DNA from: Eutreptiella sp. 'Long Island Sound 2002'
Lineage: Eukaryota > Euglenozoa > Euglenophyceae > Eutreptiales > Eutreptiaceae
Direction of reading: 5' to 3'
DNA: 64,000 nucleotides
Assembly: GCA_964036045.1 (NCBI GenBank)
Contig: OZ038385.1
Coordinates: 3,720,001-3,784,000 of the forward strand
Part shown: positions 1 to 13,300 of the stretch, one piece after another
Layout of the letters: every line of letters starts with the position of its first letter
Position numbering within the stretch: position 1 is the stretch's first letter
Made by a program: the position numbers and the translations under genes
The notes under the pieces: generated by a model
Told to the model about the DNA's origin: nothing
Database searches by the model: none
What the model saw: the letters and a program-made list of their open reading frames with translations, nothing else

Positions 1-2410
1 CTAAAGAACCTACACACGATACTTCCTGCTGCATTTGCGTTGTGCAGCATGCCGTGCCTTCCGTGCTTGATACCAAATTCGCCTCTTGAACTGTGGTTAC
101 TTTTCCCCGTGGCACGGGGGCAGGGTGCATACAAACATGGCTTGCACAACCACACCACGGTGCCCAAAAAAGCTACGGTGGGACACGCACAACGCGGCAG
201 GATGAGGTGCGCGACCCAGTTGGTACACACAAATGGAAGGTGATGCCATTGCGATGCAAAAGGGATGCTAGTGCGCTGCATACGCAGGCACAGAGCAACC
301 CCATATACTATACGACACCACATATGTACAATACACAGCTCGCTGCTATAAACTGGCGCCAAAACTATCAGACAATTCGTACTAAATCAGATCACATTAG
401 TCTGTCAATCAAACGCAGGCAAACCGCTATGTTGGGCCACCATAGGCAACAAGCGGCCTGGTATCCCGGGCAATGGCGTATGGTGCTGCAGACTGCGATG
501 ACATGAATGCAACCCAATGCATTGTGGGGCATGCAATACGTGGCACTTAAGGTACATGTGTTTTTGCACACATCACTTCCAGTGTGTGTCCCATTGGCAT
601 GTGTGCATCACACTCGGTCTCGTCAAGCAATACATCTGCACGATTCGATTTGCAACATTGCATTTCTGCCTTGTGCCCCGCATAATTAATGGTGCCAGGG
701 TTCCTAACCCATGCATGTCTGTGCGTTGCGAGATATGATCAAGTGGTGCACATGCCCGGGTACGATGTTTCAGGACACCGCCGTTGCAACATTGTTGCAT
801 TGCTCGCTGGTAGAATTCTGCCACTACCGTTTAGTACAAATTGTCCATCAAATCACATTGCATGCACAACACAGTGGTGTGGTGCCGGTTGCATACGTTT
901 CCATACTGCACACATGCCGACATATCTATCAACGTATGATTGTTGGCAGAATTATGCCAACGGGGGGGGGGAGGGTTGCTCCTAATTGGTGGTTGTACCA
1001 CGGGGTAACATCATTTCTCTCTGTAGGTACCTCCTGGAAGCCATGCCCTACGGCACATGCCATGTCACCGTCACGCCATTGGCAAAATTCTGCCACTTTG
1101 TTCATAACATGTGCAAACACGCATACTTATGGCTACTGCCTCCGTGTGAGAGCACAGGATGATACCCAGCAGTACCTATTTGCTGCTACGTACCATGTGA
1201 CACCATGATCCACAACCCAGGCCCCTGGTACCATGGCCCTGCAATGCATGACACAGAGCAAGCACATCAACGCACTCGGTATATCACCAACTTCCGGTTT
1301 GTTCCATTGTAGTACTGTGTAGCCATGTCCACATTTGCCTATCCCTGCATACTGACCCGCCAAAGGCGACATCACTGGTAGAATTCAGCTAGTGCCTGCC
1401 CCCATCACTTGCAGGACCCCATTGTTTGCGCCACCACAAATCCCACTGGATCAAACAGTGTGCCAGAAGAGGGGTTGAGCGCGCATGACAAAAGGGGGGC
1501 AAAAGGGGCGTTTGCAGGCACCCCCTAATGGGCCACCTAAGAAATATGAGGTGCGGCCCATACCGCGCCATTGTTGGCCATGTTTGCACTACTTTCAAAC
1601 GTCTCGTTCCAACTCATGGGGATGATGTCAGTGGTTATGTCACACCCGTTTTTGCGCTCAGAGAAATAGCAAGCACCACCTTGGACCCCGGTCTAGAAGG
1701 GCTGCAGACCAAAGGATGAGGACCCACCCTCTCCCTCTGCTCGAAGGTCAGGTCAAGTCAGGCACTAGCGTCCAATGTCCGATGGATCGCCTATGGCATC
1801 CAGAGTAGAATGTGAACAGACGCTCCCGGCCGTTTGGGTGGGGCACACGCATGGGCGGGTGTGCCGCCCATGCAGCACACCCTGCCCGTACTTCCATTGC
1901 ACCACGGCACTCCACATCAGCATGCGTGAGGCGTGGTGCAGGATGAGTGATGTGGGAGATATTGCGAGAGGAGACTGATCATGCAATGGGACCATAAAGG
2001 CGCAGGCGGGGGCGGGGGGGTGACAAGTGTTTGTCACTTCACACCCCAGCCACGCAACAGTGACGGTGGTTGCCAATTGTGTAGTTGTTGTGTAGTAGTT
2101 CGCCGAAACCCCTGCTAAATTCAACAGCTACATTCACAGGTGCCCAAATTCATCACTGTCAATATCAACCATGGACCATGGACCCACCCCGAAGGAGCAA
2201 TCCATGTACAGCCATGACCAACTCACAACACGGATCATGTATAGTTGGAACTTTCACACTTCTGTAACCACTGCTGTAACCACAGGTTTGTGATTGGCTA
2301 AGGCTGATTCCTGTGCGGGGAGGATTATATTTCTGCGGCTTGTGTGGGAACACTTTGTATTTATTGAGGGAAAATTCATATTCGTGCGGGTGACAATTTC
2401 TATTTGCACA
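1..2410. other. No gene recognised
   Basis: No ORF here shows a recognisable motif or coherent domain. The stretch is rich in short palindromes such as GGTACC, CCATGG and TGCATGCA and contains a family of 16-18 bp palindromic motifs listed separately. Most ORFs are short and overlap one another on both strands. Confidence 0.6.
808..1390. repeat. Four spaced copies of a palindromic motif
   Basis: A near-palindrome of the form TTGGCAGAATTMTGCCAA occurs at 808-823, 943-960, 1079-1095 and, as a half-degenerate copy, at 1376-1390. Each is centred on AATT. The spacing is 136, 136 and 297 bases between starts. The role is unknown; a binding site for a dimeric protein or mobile-element termini are possible. 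Confidence 0.5.
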
Positions 2411-2413
2411 GGA

Positions 2414-2592
2414 GGTCCACATGTGCATTTGCAACCCCGGGGGGGGTCCACATGTATAGTTGGTGCCCCGAAGGGCCCACATTTTCATTTGCAGCCGCGT
2501 GGGGTCCAAACGTACATTTGGAGCCGCGGGGGGGTCCACGTGTACAATTTCACCCTCGGGGGTCCACATGTACATTTGCAACCCCGGAGGGG
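2414..2592. repeat. Minisatellite, about 28-31 bp period, six units
   Basis: Six imperfect tandem units begin with GGTCCACATGTRCATTTGCA-like sequence and end in CCCCGGGGG. The TCCAC cores start at 2416, 2447, 2476, 2505, 2535 and 2563. The unit combines a palindromic ACATGT with a G-run, and both strands stay partly open only because of the repetition. Confidence 0.8.
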
Positions 2593-2924
2593 TGGCAAGG
2601 TCTACACCATACTTCATACCAGAAGAGGGCGAGGGGCATGGCAGGAGCATAAGAGGGAGATTTTATATTTGTGGCGGGCACGGGCACCTTTTGTTAGCGG
2701 AGGGGCATTTCACCATGGCAGGGGAGCACTTGAGATTTTGTGGGTGGGTGGGGGAGGGGGGGGCATGACATATGTGTAGGGTTGCACCCAAAGAGAAGCG
2801 GCAAGGGCAACATACCACACCATCAGCATGGTGGTGGTGGCAGTCTCCGCCACCAATGGCACCCAGTCACCCTGCCCTGTGACCTCAGAGACAACGACTG
2901 TGTGAATCCTAATATTGTGTGTAA

Positions 2925-3745
2925 TGCTAATTTTTTGCGTTGGGTGTTTTGAATTTTATTTATGCAAATTTTTTGCAAGAGTACCCAAAATAGGGGGGAA
3001 ATATCCCATTTTTTGCGATTCTTTTCTGCAAAATTCAGTCTTGCTGAGCTGTTTTTGGTTGGGTCCGATTTTTTTTATTTTTACATGGTTTTTGTGTGTC
3101 TGGCTTCCTTTTTAGGGGGCATTATGGTTCATTCATTTTGATGCCATTAAAAAGGACCTCGGGTACCTGGGACTCTGGAGTTACAGTTCATTCCTACACA
3201 GGCATACAAATGTGGATCAGTTGGACTCTGAGATTGCAGTCCAGAGCACAGACAAACACCAACAAGCAAGGGTTTCAGATAATTCAGGCCTACCAGCTTT
3301 TCGAAAAAACCAGTTCCAAGTTCGTTCATAGTGCCCATGGCACATGAAATGCTGAAATACCGATGCAAATTTGCAACATGGCTCGACCACTTTTTCACAA
3401 AACCAGTTTGGAAATTCGTCTCAATAACAGTGCGCAAGGGACATCAAATGCTGAAACAATGGCACAGAAAGCTCTGCAGGAGCATACAACAAGAAACAAT
3501 ACAGTACTGTACAGGGCTGCGAAAGAGAAATCCCATGAACACAGAAAGCCTCACCTATGGAATTTGCAATTCGGCCAAAATTATTTTTTTGCGGCTGCTT
3601 TTTGCGGATGTCATTTTTGCGAAGGGCATGCAGCATACAATGTTTTATTTTATTATATTCATGCAGCTGAAAATATCTTATTTTATCTTATTATACTGTC
3701 ATTATCATATTAATACTTTTTGCGTTTATTTTTTTTGCGGTAGAC
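2925..3745 (+). repeat. T-rich stretch with recurring TTTTTTGCG motif
   Basis: The motif T(5-8)GCG or its close variant T(6)GCA recurs about eight times (near 2931, 2968, 3010, 3585, 3599, 3612, 3717 and 3728). Inside it, about 3299-3462 looks like two diverged copies of a roughly 100-bp unit, each with a TTTTTC(A/G)AAAAACCAGTT-like start and AAATGCTGAAA end. Composition is clearly more AT-rich than the flanks. No coding function is recognised. Confidence 0.4.
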
Positions 3746-5287
3746 AAAACCTTGTGCCGGGAATGAATAGTAGTATTATTATCAATTGGGATTCGCATGG
3801 AACAGCAGGGCTAGCTTTAAGCCCTCCCCCCCAGTGTGGATACCTGGAAGTGCCAACCGGTACATTTTACTACGTCGTACTGAGTCACCACCCTGTCTTG
3901 GGCTCAAGGCTGGTTCAGGCGCCGAAGAAATTTGTCCTAATCACTTGAGGGTCACTTGAGGGAGGATTGTTGTGGCGGCGGGGGGGGGGGGGGGAGGAGG
4001 TGGGGTTGTTCGGCCTTTGGGAAGGAACTTGTCCACATTAACAGGGGGAGGGGGGTTCTGGGCAGGCGAGATGGCACACCACACCCAACTCGGAACCTGG
4101 CCCCCGTTCACAACACCACTGTCGGTGCATTTGGGGATGCGGTGGCAATGTCAGGGGGGCGTTGCATTCGAAATGGGATCGGTGAAGTGAGCCGGGTCGG
4201 TCGAAAAAGGAGGCGGGGCAGCACATGCGGGCACACACACTGCAGTACACTGTGCCATGACGCCTTGACATGGTATCCGCTTGGCACACACCGCAGCACA
4301 TACGCCGTTTGGCACACAGTGTGGCACACAATCTGATACAGACACAGGGGAAGGGGCTTGACCAGTGTAAAGCAGCGGTTCCAAGCGGCTGTAGAACTTG
4401 TGAAAATTGTCTTTCTTGTCCGAGTCATGCCACGGCAGTATTTCTGTGAAATGGGAATCGACATGCGCGATACGAATGCCCGTGATGCGGGAGGGGGGGT
4501 CGGGCAGGAGGATTGAAGATACCCCGTGGCAAAGGGGCCCTTAAAAATCGCAGCAGGTCCCTCAAAGGCCGTTGGTTCCCGTGCAGCACCGTGTCGAGTA
4601 CAGGCAGGGGATGAGGGGGCTTCAGAATGGCAAAAGCGACCCACTCGTGCACAAAATGGCCAGAGCCGGTGGGCCACAGGGCCAAATGCGCTGGGGCTCA
4701 GGACGTGCCACGGGTGTCACTCCCGCTGCCCTTTGCTTTTGCAGACCGGGTGTACTTTGCGGACACAGCCACAGCGGATGCGGTGCCAAGGCCCGCAGTC
4801 CATTTCAACACTGCAGGAGGGGGGCTCTTTGAGCTGTTTCCCAGACCCCCTCCCCCCTCCATTTAAGCCCCAAAGGCTGGGTCCACCAAAAGCATCGCAG
4901 GACGTCTGACATTGCTCAAAAAAGGGATTTGACAAAAAAATTAGGCAAATCTGGCTCACCCCAAGTTCTTATCAAAAACCTGTTCTGAACCAATTCCAAT
5001 GGGAAATAATCAAGTCTGGCCTTTCGGGCCTGTTTTCCTTGAACCCCCCCCCCCCCCAGGGATGTACTAGAAAGGGGGCGGGGGGGGAGGGGGGGTGGAA
5101 CCCAACAATGGCCCGACAAGATTTTCACAATGGCAAAATTCGTTTTTTCCCCCAGCATAGTCACTTTGGTCTGGGGGTGGGGGGGAGTACCCCTCCTCCT
5201 CCTATGGTGTACGTTCATTTTGATACTTCCCTGCCCCAGCCCCCACCCCTCATGCACACCCGCTCAAAGGGCCCCCCTCCTTGGAGT

Positions 5288-5314
5288 TGCAATCAATCAA
5301 TCAATCAATCAATC
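5288..5314. repeat. CAAT microsatellite
   Basis: About six and a half copies of CAAT in tandem. Confidence 0.9.
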
Positions 5315-5389
5315 CAGTTAATTTAAGATAAAGAGGCCAGAAATTCGAGGCCAATTTTAGGTACCCAAAATTTTTTTAGCCTCTGACCC

Positions 5390-5600
5390 CCTGTGTGACA
5401 CTCTGTCAGGTTGCTGTTTCTTTACAGGGCGCTGAACCCGTTCTTCCCTTCGCATGCTGCATCGGGTCACTGCATTTTGTCGGCTGCTGCGGCCTGTGCT
5501 TCTGCTGGTATCGTTTCCGCGTTCGCGGAGCGAGCTCATTGGTGTACCGGGGCTGTGCTGGTTGCAGCGGGTGCCGTTTGTGCGTTAGCGGTGCCCAGTA
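5390..5600. repeat. Dispersed repeat A, copy 1
   Basis: This stretch resembles 14896-15060 in the same orientation, including shared blocks CCGTTCTTCCCTTCGCATG and TCGTTTCCGCGTTCGCGGAG. Both copies are followed by a GCCCAGTAG sequence. The two keep a similar amino-acid pattern in more than one frame, so a coding origin is possible but unproven. Confidence 0.7.
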
Positions 5601-6390
5601 GTCGGTGTACCGAGTGCTGGCGTGATTTTTCTCTACATACATCAAGAACCCTGCGTGGAACATTTTTGTGACACAAGAATAGGGGGGGGGGGGGTTCCTG
5701 AAATCCTGATGGAGGGCCTGAATGGGACTGGCCCAACAGACAACAAAAAGACCAAACAAAGCGACACAAACTAGAAAAAACAGTGGAGGGCATAGCATGA
5801 TGCAGCAGATATTAAGTACTTCTCGTGTGCTTTGTGCTAGGCACCACCGAGTTGCTACCGGCTCACCTCACTTCCCAACTCAGTATCATGCAAGAGGCAG
5901 GATACAGCCCCCCCACAGTTTGGCAGAGAGAAATCTCTGGCCCTTGTCAGCTCACATGCAAGATGGTGCCCTGGTGTCGCCGCAGGAGACCGCTCTCCAA
6001 TACATGGACATGAGTGGGTTAGCTGAGGGAAAATTCTGCTTTGCTGGGCGCCCCGACTTGTTGTGTTGTTGCGAGCACGTGCACTGCTTGTGCTTGTGCA
6101 ATTGGCATGCAACCTGCGGAAAACAAATGCAGGGTCAAATCGGCAGTCTTCCTGTGATACCTGGGAAATTTGGGCGGGGGGTTCATGCACCCGATCGCAC
6201 AGAGGGACAGTATGAAGCAGAAAGACCTGGAAACCTTCCTGCCAATCGTCAAGTGTACGTCAAATTTCAAATGCCCTGCCACTGCACGCAGCATGGGCAG
6301 AGGGTCTGTATCCCACACACAGGGGCTGCACTACACAGCAGCGGTTGAACTTTGCAGATCATTCTTGAACAAAATGTGCGAAGAACAGAA

Positions 6391-6417
6391 TGTGTGTGTG
6401 TGTGTGTGTGTGTGTGT
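6391..6417. repeat. TG microsatellite
   Basis: Uninterrupted TG dinucleotide run of about 13 copies followed by a few degenerate units. Confidence 0.95.
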
Positions 6418-6642
6418 CTGTGTGCACGTGTGCTTTACAGAACAAAGTAAAGAAAAAAAAGTGAATGAAAGAAGAAATGAGCGGCAAAATTATTGGGCAT
6501 GGGCATTTTTTCTCAGAGGAAAACTGTACACAGGCTTTTTTCCCTTTTACAGCCCCCACCCCCGTTGGTGGGTGGAAAAAGGACCCCCAGCCTTCCCCCG
6601 CCCCCTGCCCCAGACAATCCCACACCCTCACAGCCCCTTGAG

Positions 6643-6760
6643 GCTTCAGGTTGCTGTCCATTCCTTGTGGCTTCAGGATAGCTACTAATAACTCTTGGTG
6701 ACTTGTGGATGGCTTCTGTTAATTCCTGGTGCCTTCTGGATGGTTGCCGTCAATTCTATC
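6643..6760. repeat. Imperfect 28-31 bp minisatellite, four units
   Basis: Units start with CTTCAGG, CTTCAGG, CTTGTGG and CTTCTGG at about 6643, 6671, 6702 and 6733 and run into TTGCTGTCCATTCC- or GGTTGCCGTCAATTC-like sequence. A related piece containing TTCTGGATGGTTGCTGTT lies at about 54108-54150. Confidence 0.6.
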
Positions 6761-7224
6761 CCCTGGGACCGACGATACCCAAGAGAATTTAAAAACTTGA
6801 GGTCCGCCGTTTTCTGATTTACGTACAAGGGAGGGGTGTTGTGCAATTTGCGAACACACAAAGCACAAGAGATGACTGTGCACAGAACCATACACTGCAA
6901 AATGTGATAGACATGGAGGCATTAGTGTTCTCTATCTCCTGTATCATTGTATCACCTTTTAGCGTACAAAAGCAACGAAATTTTGGCTGTAACCTTTTTG
7001 TCTCCCATCTCACTGCAGTTTGACCCCCCCTCTTGTATTAGACAACCCTCCCCTGTAAGGAATCTGGGATGGGGTGCCCCCTTCCCCATGAGCAAGTTGG
7101 AGCTGCCCCAGGGAAAGGGGGGGACAGGGGCAGGGGATGCTGTCTGAGATGAGGTGCCACCCCCTCCCGTCATTAGCGCACCCAATGCCCCCGCCATCAG
7201 ACGTCAAGACCGGGCCTGGGGTAC

Positions 7225-7375
7225 CTGAACACAACGTGATCAGCTCATCCTCCGGTGTGCCTTCCCTCTGCACCACGAGCATCGACAGGGTGTTGGCCAC
7301 ACAGTCCAGACCGAATTCAGCCTCCCATTCCGACAGCAGCAGCTTGAAGATCTCCGGCACTGTCTCTGGCACGTG
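7225..7375 (-). CDS. Exon 15 (last recognised)
   Basis: The acceptor is TTTGGACAG. It encodes VPEIFKLLLSEWEAEFGL and REGTPEDELITLC, matching the segment L-x-x-x-E...S-R-x-G-L-x-E-x-E-L that follows NACHT in TEP1/NPHP3-like proteins. The donor is GTTCAG then GTACCC, phase 1. Reading through instead of splicing would give 72 more codons of low complexity to a stop at 7010, which I consider unlikely. Confidence 0.85.
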
Positions 7376-10300
7376 CTGTCCAAACAAACACGTCACATGC
7401 GGGAGGGGGGGGGGGCGGGGAGCGGTTGCCAATGCCAGGGGGCAGTAGATATTGGAGGAGGTCCTGGGAAAGTCACAGCCTCTGGATTGACGTGCACCAA
7501 CAGGCTGTTGGCACACGGTGGGGGGGGGGGGGGGGGGCACAGCGGCAGGGCGGTCGACGTGCCAACGCGGGAACCGCAACCGACGAAGGCGGTGGTTTCG
7601 TAGACAGAACGCAGTCGCAGGCGGGAGTTCTGCAGTTTGCAGATGCAAAGAGGTTTGTGTTCGGATATTTCTTGAGCTGAGGCCGGGGGGGGGGGGGGGT
7701 GGCACAAGGGCATGGTATTGGTTTGTTTGCCTTTAGTGGCACCTATTGGCCTCTCGCCACTGCAAATTCCGACCCTCTGCAGGCCCGGACGTGTTTTGGT
7801 TGTGTCAACGGAGCCCCTGGATGGCTTGTCCTGTTACACTACTCCGGGGTTGGCTGTCCCAGAGACGGGCTGCTGCCCGTGCCGTTGACCAGCTGCATCC
7901 AGATGCACAGTCCGAATCCATGCTGGATTTGCTGAGTCCAGCACTGACTTGTGAACGCTGGTGTGTGCATGTGCAGGATATTTTTCCTGACAGGGGAGGG
8001 AGGGTGGGGGGGGGGGGGGGTACGCCATCTGTCTGTTGGTGCACAATACTGTGAGAACCAGGAGCCTGGTCCACATCTCACTACCCTTCAACTGCAATGC
8101 AGCGTGTGCATTGCAACCGGACACCCCCGTGGCCCTGATCTTTTGCCCCTGTGCCTTCCTCAAGATCGAAACCACGGAGGCTCAGGGCCGTTTCCTGCTG
8201 AGATGCCTTCCGTCTGTGTGTACCCATGATGGAGGGCCCACCCATGTGCTGCGGTGAAAACTGCTGGAAAACCTCCGGTCGGGCACCAACGCTTCGCAAC
8301 AGCAGCAGCAGCATCGCAAGAACCAGAGCCTCAACACAACACCAACAATACCAGCTTCACCAATATCACCAACCGCATGATTACCGCCGTACCAGGGGTG
8401 ACGACCCTTCACAACTGTTTTTGACCCCTCCAACCCTCTGCAACCCTCTGCAACCCCCCAAAACCCTCGGCAATCCTCCACACACCGCCTGTCAACCCTT
8501 GAGGACCCTCTGCACAACTCTCTACCACATTCCATCACCCTCCACATCCCTTCATGACCCTCCACAACTTGTTGACCCAACAAAGGTGGGGCGCACAGAA
8601 CGTAGTGCAGGAGCAAGCACCTCCGTAATGAACCGCATCACGTCGAGTTCGGTGTTTAGAGACCCCAGGACACTTCGGAACAGCTCAGCAACCAGCACAT
8701 GGAACATGGGCACTGTTGATTCATCCTTGTACATGAGGGCGCTCACAGCACTTGCAGGTCCATCCACTACGCCCTGCAACATTGAAGCATCTGGCAAAGG
8801 GGGCATCAATACTTCCAGCGATACACAACCCAATACCCGCAGGCCCAGCATCCCCGGCTCTGCTTCCAAATCACGCAGTGCCACTGCTGCTTTGCGCTCC
8901 TGCGCTCATCCACGCTCCTTGCTGCTCCTCTTTCTTTTCCGCGTATATTTCTGCTGCTGCCGTGCAATGCGCTTTTTTGCTCTTGTCAACCGCACCACGT
9001 CCAAAGGCCCCCTGTGCATACGGGGTGCTCCTCAAACCTCCGCAGTGCCACCCCCGAATGCTTGCCTCGTCGGCGCTCGACACGAACGCCGCGAAGCCCG
9101 GCACAACCCTCCAAGCTCCTCCTCGTTCCTTCCTTGATCCTGCCCTATCAAACCCCACATGACTCCCGCCACACGCCATATCATCACACAAAGTCACCTC
9201 TTGCAAATGTGTAGTGAGGGCTTCAGTGTCCTTCCCCAGACCAGGCAATTCCACTGGGGTCAGGTACCTGATGAGAAACGGGCCAAAATGCAGGTGTTTT
9301 AACCGGAAAGCATCAGCACGAGAACCAGCAATACGCGGACCTGCGTCACCTTCAATGAAGTGGCTGCAAGTGCAAAGCATGTGCTGCTCCAACAAATCAA
9401 AATAGAAAACAACACGAACAAGACAACACAACACAACACAACACAACACAACACAACACAACACAACACAACACAACACAACACAACACAACACAACACA
9501 ACACAACACAACACAACACAACACAACACAACACAACACAACACAACACAACACAACACAACACAACACAACACAAACAGAACACAGCAAAACGCAAGTG
9601 CAAGTATGCGTTTTATAAGCGGGCACGCGCGCACTAGTAGCCAGTGCAGTGGCGCGCACGACACGCATTGGATTTACGTGCGACCAACCATCACGCCAAA
9701 TCACACCACACGACACCACACCAGAGGCAGCGACTGCATGCACGAACTTTGGAATAATGGTGCCATGGGGGTCGCAAGTGCACGGGCATACGAGGGCGGG
9801 ACCAGACACCACACGCAGAACCACAAAACCTGCGCAGGATGGCCATGCATTTTGCAGTGCCCAGGGCGGACAGCGCCATCTCGAAGGGCTGAGGCACACG
9901 CTGCCGCAACATCTTCAGAGAGGGGCTAAGAGTCCCCGACGAAAGGATGACGCGGACCTGCACAGCGGTGAAAGGGAAACCCAAAGGGGTCCAGAGGAGC
10001 CACCCGGCCCCCCTTCCACACGCATGGCCGAAGTCAGGGAAAACGGCGGTCAGACAGGGATCGCGTGCTTGGACAAGGCCGTGCGCACGCGCGACCCACA
10101 GGGCAACGCCAAGGACCTGCAGGTGTCTGCACCCGTCCACAAGGGTTCGCCATTGATGTGCGGTGCGATCCCGCAGGTGGTGCACGTTCGAGCAGAACGC
10201 TGACGGTGATGCAAAGTACCTCATGCAGTGTCCTACGTGCACCGTTCATTTGTAATCACCATTTCGTTCCATGACCCGGGGAGGGTCGACTTTGCCACCC

Positions 10301-13300
10301 CCCCCCTCTGCCCCAAGGGGTGGCTACGAAGGGTACTGTTGGATTGCCAGTTGAAATTTCCTGTTTAGTGCACTGGGTTGTGTCTTGTGGAGGTGTGGCT
10401 CCGGGTTGTAAACGGCCGATGCTGGGAGGCGCAGTACCTGCTCTGCTCGCTGTTCATTGAGTCTCAGTTTGTGTTTGAGCTGCAGGCTCGCGGGCACACG
10501 TTGAAGCGTGCTGCTGTCAGCTTGCACAATTGTGACAAATGCACAAAAAGGGGATGTAAATGTTTTGGCGGTCCCCCTGGCGCTCGTCAGGAGAAGGAAA
10601 AAAAGACCACCATGACAAAACTTGTGTTTCCCTTTGTCACCCATTTAGCCAAAGCGGTGAAAGCTCTGCAAGAAACCCCATTCACCTTCGCACAATCACC
10701 TTCGCACAAAAATGGGCAAAACAAGTTGCACAAAAATGGGCAAAACAAGTTGAGTCAAATGAGTATTCACCCACTTTTATGAAATATCTGTGGCGAGTAA
10801 CGAAAAAGGTCCATATAAAAAAAACTCTCGTCCCCTATTCAGCACTTGTGCCGATATTCAATTTGGCCAATTCCCGGAGGCGTTCAGCTTCACCAAAGAA
10901 CGCCAAAGAACGTTGTATAGGGTAACATAGCTCTCGGAAGACCAGGTGAGCAACGCCTAGTGACAACACTCCTCCCCCTACACAATTCTTTACTCTGAAC
11001 GATTTGATCGAAAAATGTGGGGCAGTGATGGTCGTGATCACAGGCGGCACAATGGACCCCGTGGGACCCTGCTGTACCGTCGCTCGACCCACCCAATCAA
11101 GTCCGGTCACAATGCAGTGGTGATATTGTTTGGTGTGCCGCCATGTGGGGCAGGGGCAATCGGCTTCGAGGGTCGGCCTCCAGCTCAGCAATTACGGACG
11201 CAAATTGGGGGGCACTATCTGACTACCTCCAGATGCGTCCCGTTGGAGGGCGGCGGGGGCTGTCTGAGCCCCTTTTCTGGAGACTTCGCCCTCTAACGTA
11301 CTGCTCGACCGTCTTCCAAACATGGCTGGTGCTCGAAGCCCGTTTTCTTTTTCACAACTGCTCGAACCATCCTCGGCAGTGATGCTTTAGAATAACAAAC
11401 TTCTGACGAGGAAGCCCAGCCCCACCACGCGAACAACTTCGGCGGAGGCGGGACCTTCTGGTGGAACGAGTGTGGGACCCATGACAGGGCGGCCTCAGAG
11501 GGGCTGAATGCACGCGGCTTTCCGTCTGCAGCCTCAGAACTCATGTACTCGATGTCGTCGATGCCGTCCACCACAAGCACCAGAGGCTTCAGTGGCGGCT
11601 GCTGCAGGAGCTCGGCGATGAGCTTCGGCAGATTGCTTAGGCCCCCGATGCTGTGCCAAGTCACGGGCCTCTGGTGACGTGCGATGAGTGCGTGAGGGTG
11701 AGCGGCAGGGCCGGGGGCGCACGGAGAGCAATGGGCCGTCGTGCCACAGCACAGCACGTGCCATGGCCTGGGACCGCCTGATGTTGTTCCGAACCGCCTT
11801 TCGAATCGCCAGCACCCGCGTTTACCACTGTGAGACGCCCTTTCGCCCTCGTCGCCTCTTCTTCAGGCACATGTCGCCGCCCCCACACGCTCACGCAAGC
11901 ACAGCGACGTACCCCTTCGTGGATGGCGGGGAACAGCTGCACGTACAACTGAAAGAGCACGTCTGATATGTACGTTGAGTTCTTAGAACCCCCGACGAAG
12001 AAGTACACGAGTGTTGCGTCCCTGTGGAGGGGCGTGTGGACGGGCTGGGGCGGCTCTGCATTGCCTCGTCTGGGGAAAACCCAGGAATGCATTGGAAACG
12101 GCAGGGACCAAGAGGTTGAATTGTTGGTAACAGTAAGCTTCGGCATTTCTACCGATCCCTTGAGCTATGACGTGCCTGTTGCTATGAAAACGTTGCAAAG
12201 GTCATCATAAAACGGTGCGTTCCGCTGTCCTTGTCCCACAAAAGCAATAAGGGTGTTGCAAGCCCCGACACTATCCGGAACTGCAGAGCTGTGATGCTTC
12301 CAGAATAAAAGCCTCCACTCGACCTGCTCACCAAAACAATGGTGATTGTGGCCACCCATACCCTCTGCTTGAGGAGAACTGTGGGAAGAGGAAGACGACA
12401 ATAAGAGGTGGGTGGGTGGGGGGGCAGTTGTGTGGATGAGAGTGGAATATTTATCCCACTGCTCACGACTGCAGCCAACTTTGCGCGGACTAGCGGGGAC
12501 CAAACGATCGTTGGCACTGTGCTCGCCCTTTCCCTAATCCAACCCCTCGTGAATGAGCGGTTCCGGCCCAGAGCCCCCCCCCCCACCCCACTTGGCCTGT
12601 ACTGTGCAATGTGCTCTGCGTCATAGCACTGGGATTCCGGTAATTTCTTTGAATTTCAACATTTGGAAAAACGCTGCAAAATAGGGGACACCCAAATCCC
12701 ACAGCCTGCAGTACACTTCAGGCAAGGAGTCAGCATTTCCCTCCTTGCCTCCATCCGCCCGCCTTATCCCTCCCTCGCTCCGTACCTCCCTCCATGCGTA
12801 CCTCCCTCCATCTTTCCACAACCCCCTCCGTCCTTTCATCCCTCTCTCCCTCCCTCTTTCCCCCCACCATTCAAGGTGCTGGGCACCAACGAGAGGCAGT
12901 GAAGCAGCCTAGGGTACCCCTACCGTTCAAGATGCAGGGCACCGACAAGTGGCTACGCAGCAGCCTGGGGTCGCCTTGGAGCGGGTTTTCCGAGGGGGGA
13001 CCGGTTGCAACGGTAAAAAACGACACTGCACTTTCCCCATCCCTCCACCCCTCTCTCCCTCCCTGTCACCGCCTGCCTGCCTGCCCGATGCCCCACTCCA
13101 ACCTCCGAACCCCTGCACTAAAGGCACCAATGAATGGAGGTCAAGACCTGCCGCTCTGTACAAAGTTTTTACAAAATTCCGCCAAAAGTGTGCTCTTGCC
13201 GGACCCCGTGGCCCCGAACACAAGAAGCGGAAAAGTGGCCTCGAGCCCGGCGTCTGCAACACTCATACTGCAGTAGTCCTCCAGGGCCTTTAAAGGGCTC

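Larger units (their letters stand above)
3750..7224. other. No gene recognised; repeats only
   Basis: Apart from the repeats listed separately I see no domain or splice-consistent exon chain here. The large split gene to the right ends its last recognised exon at 7225 with a good splice donor, so one or more of its 3' exons may lie in this stretch or beyond the window edge, but I could not identify them. Confidence 0.5.

Noticed and set aside
5722-6348. 208-codon plus-strand ORF
   Set aside because: No motif and no coding-like composition. Kept as unassigned.
8871-9899. 342-codon minus-strand ORF and its plus-strand counterparts
   Set aside because: Most of its length is translation of the AACAC microsatellite. 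Only the short exon at 9267-9198 within it is real.
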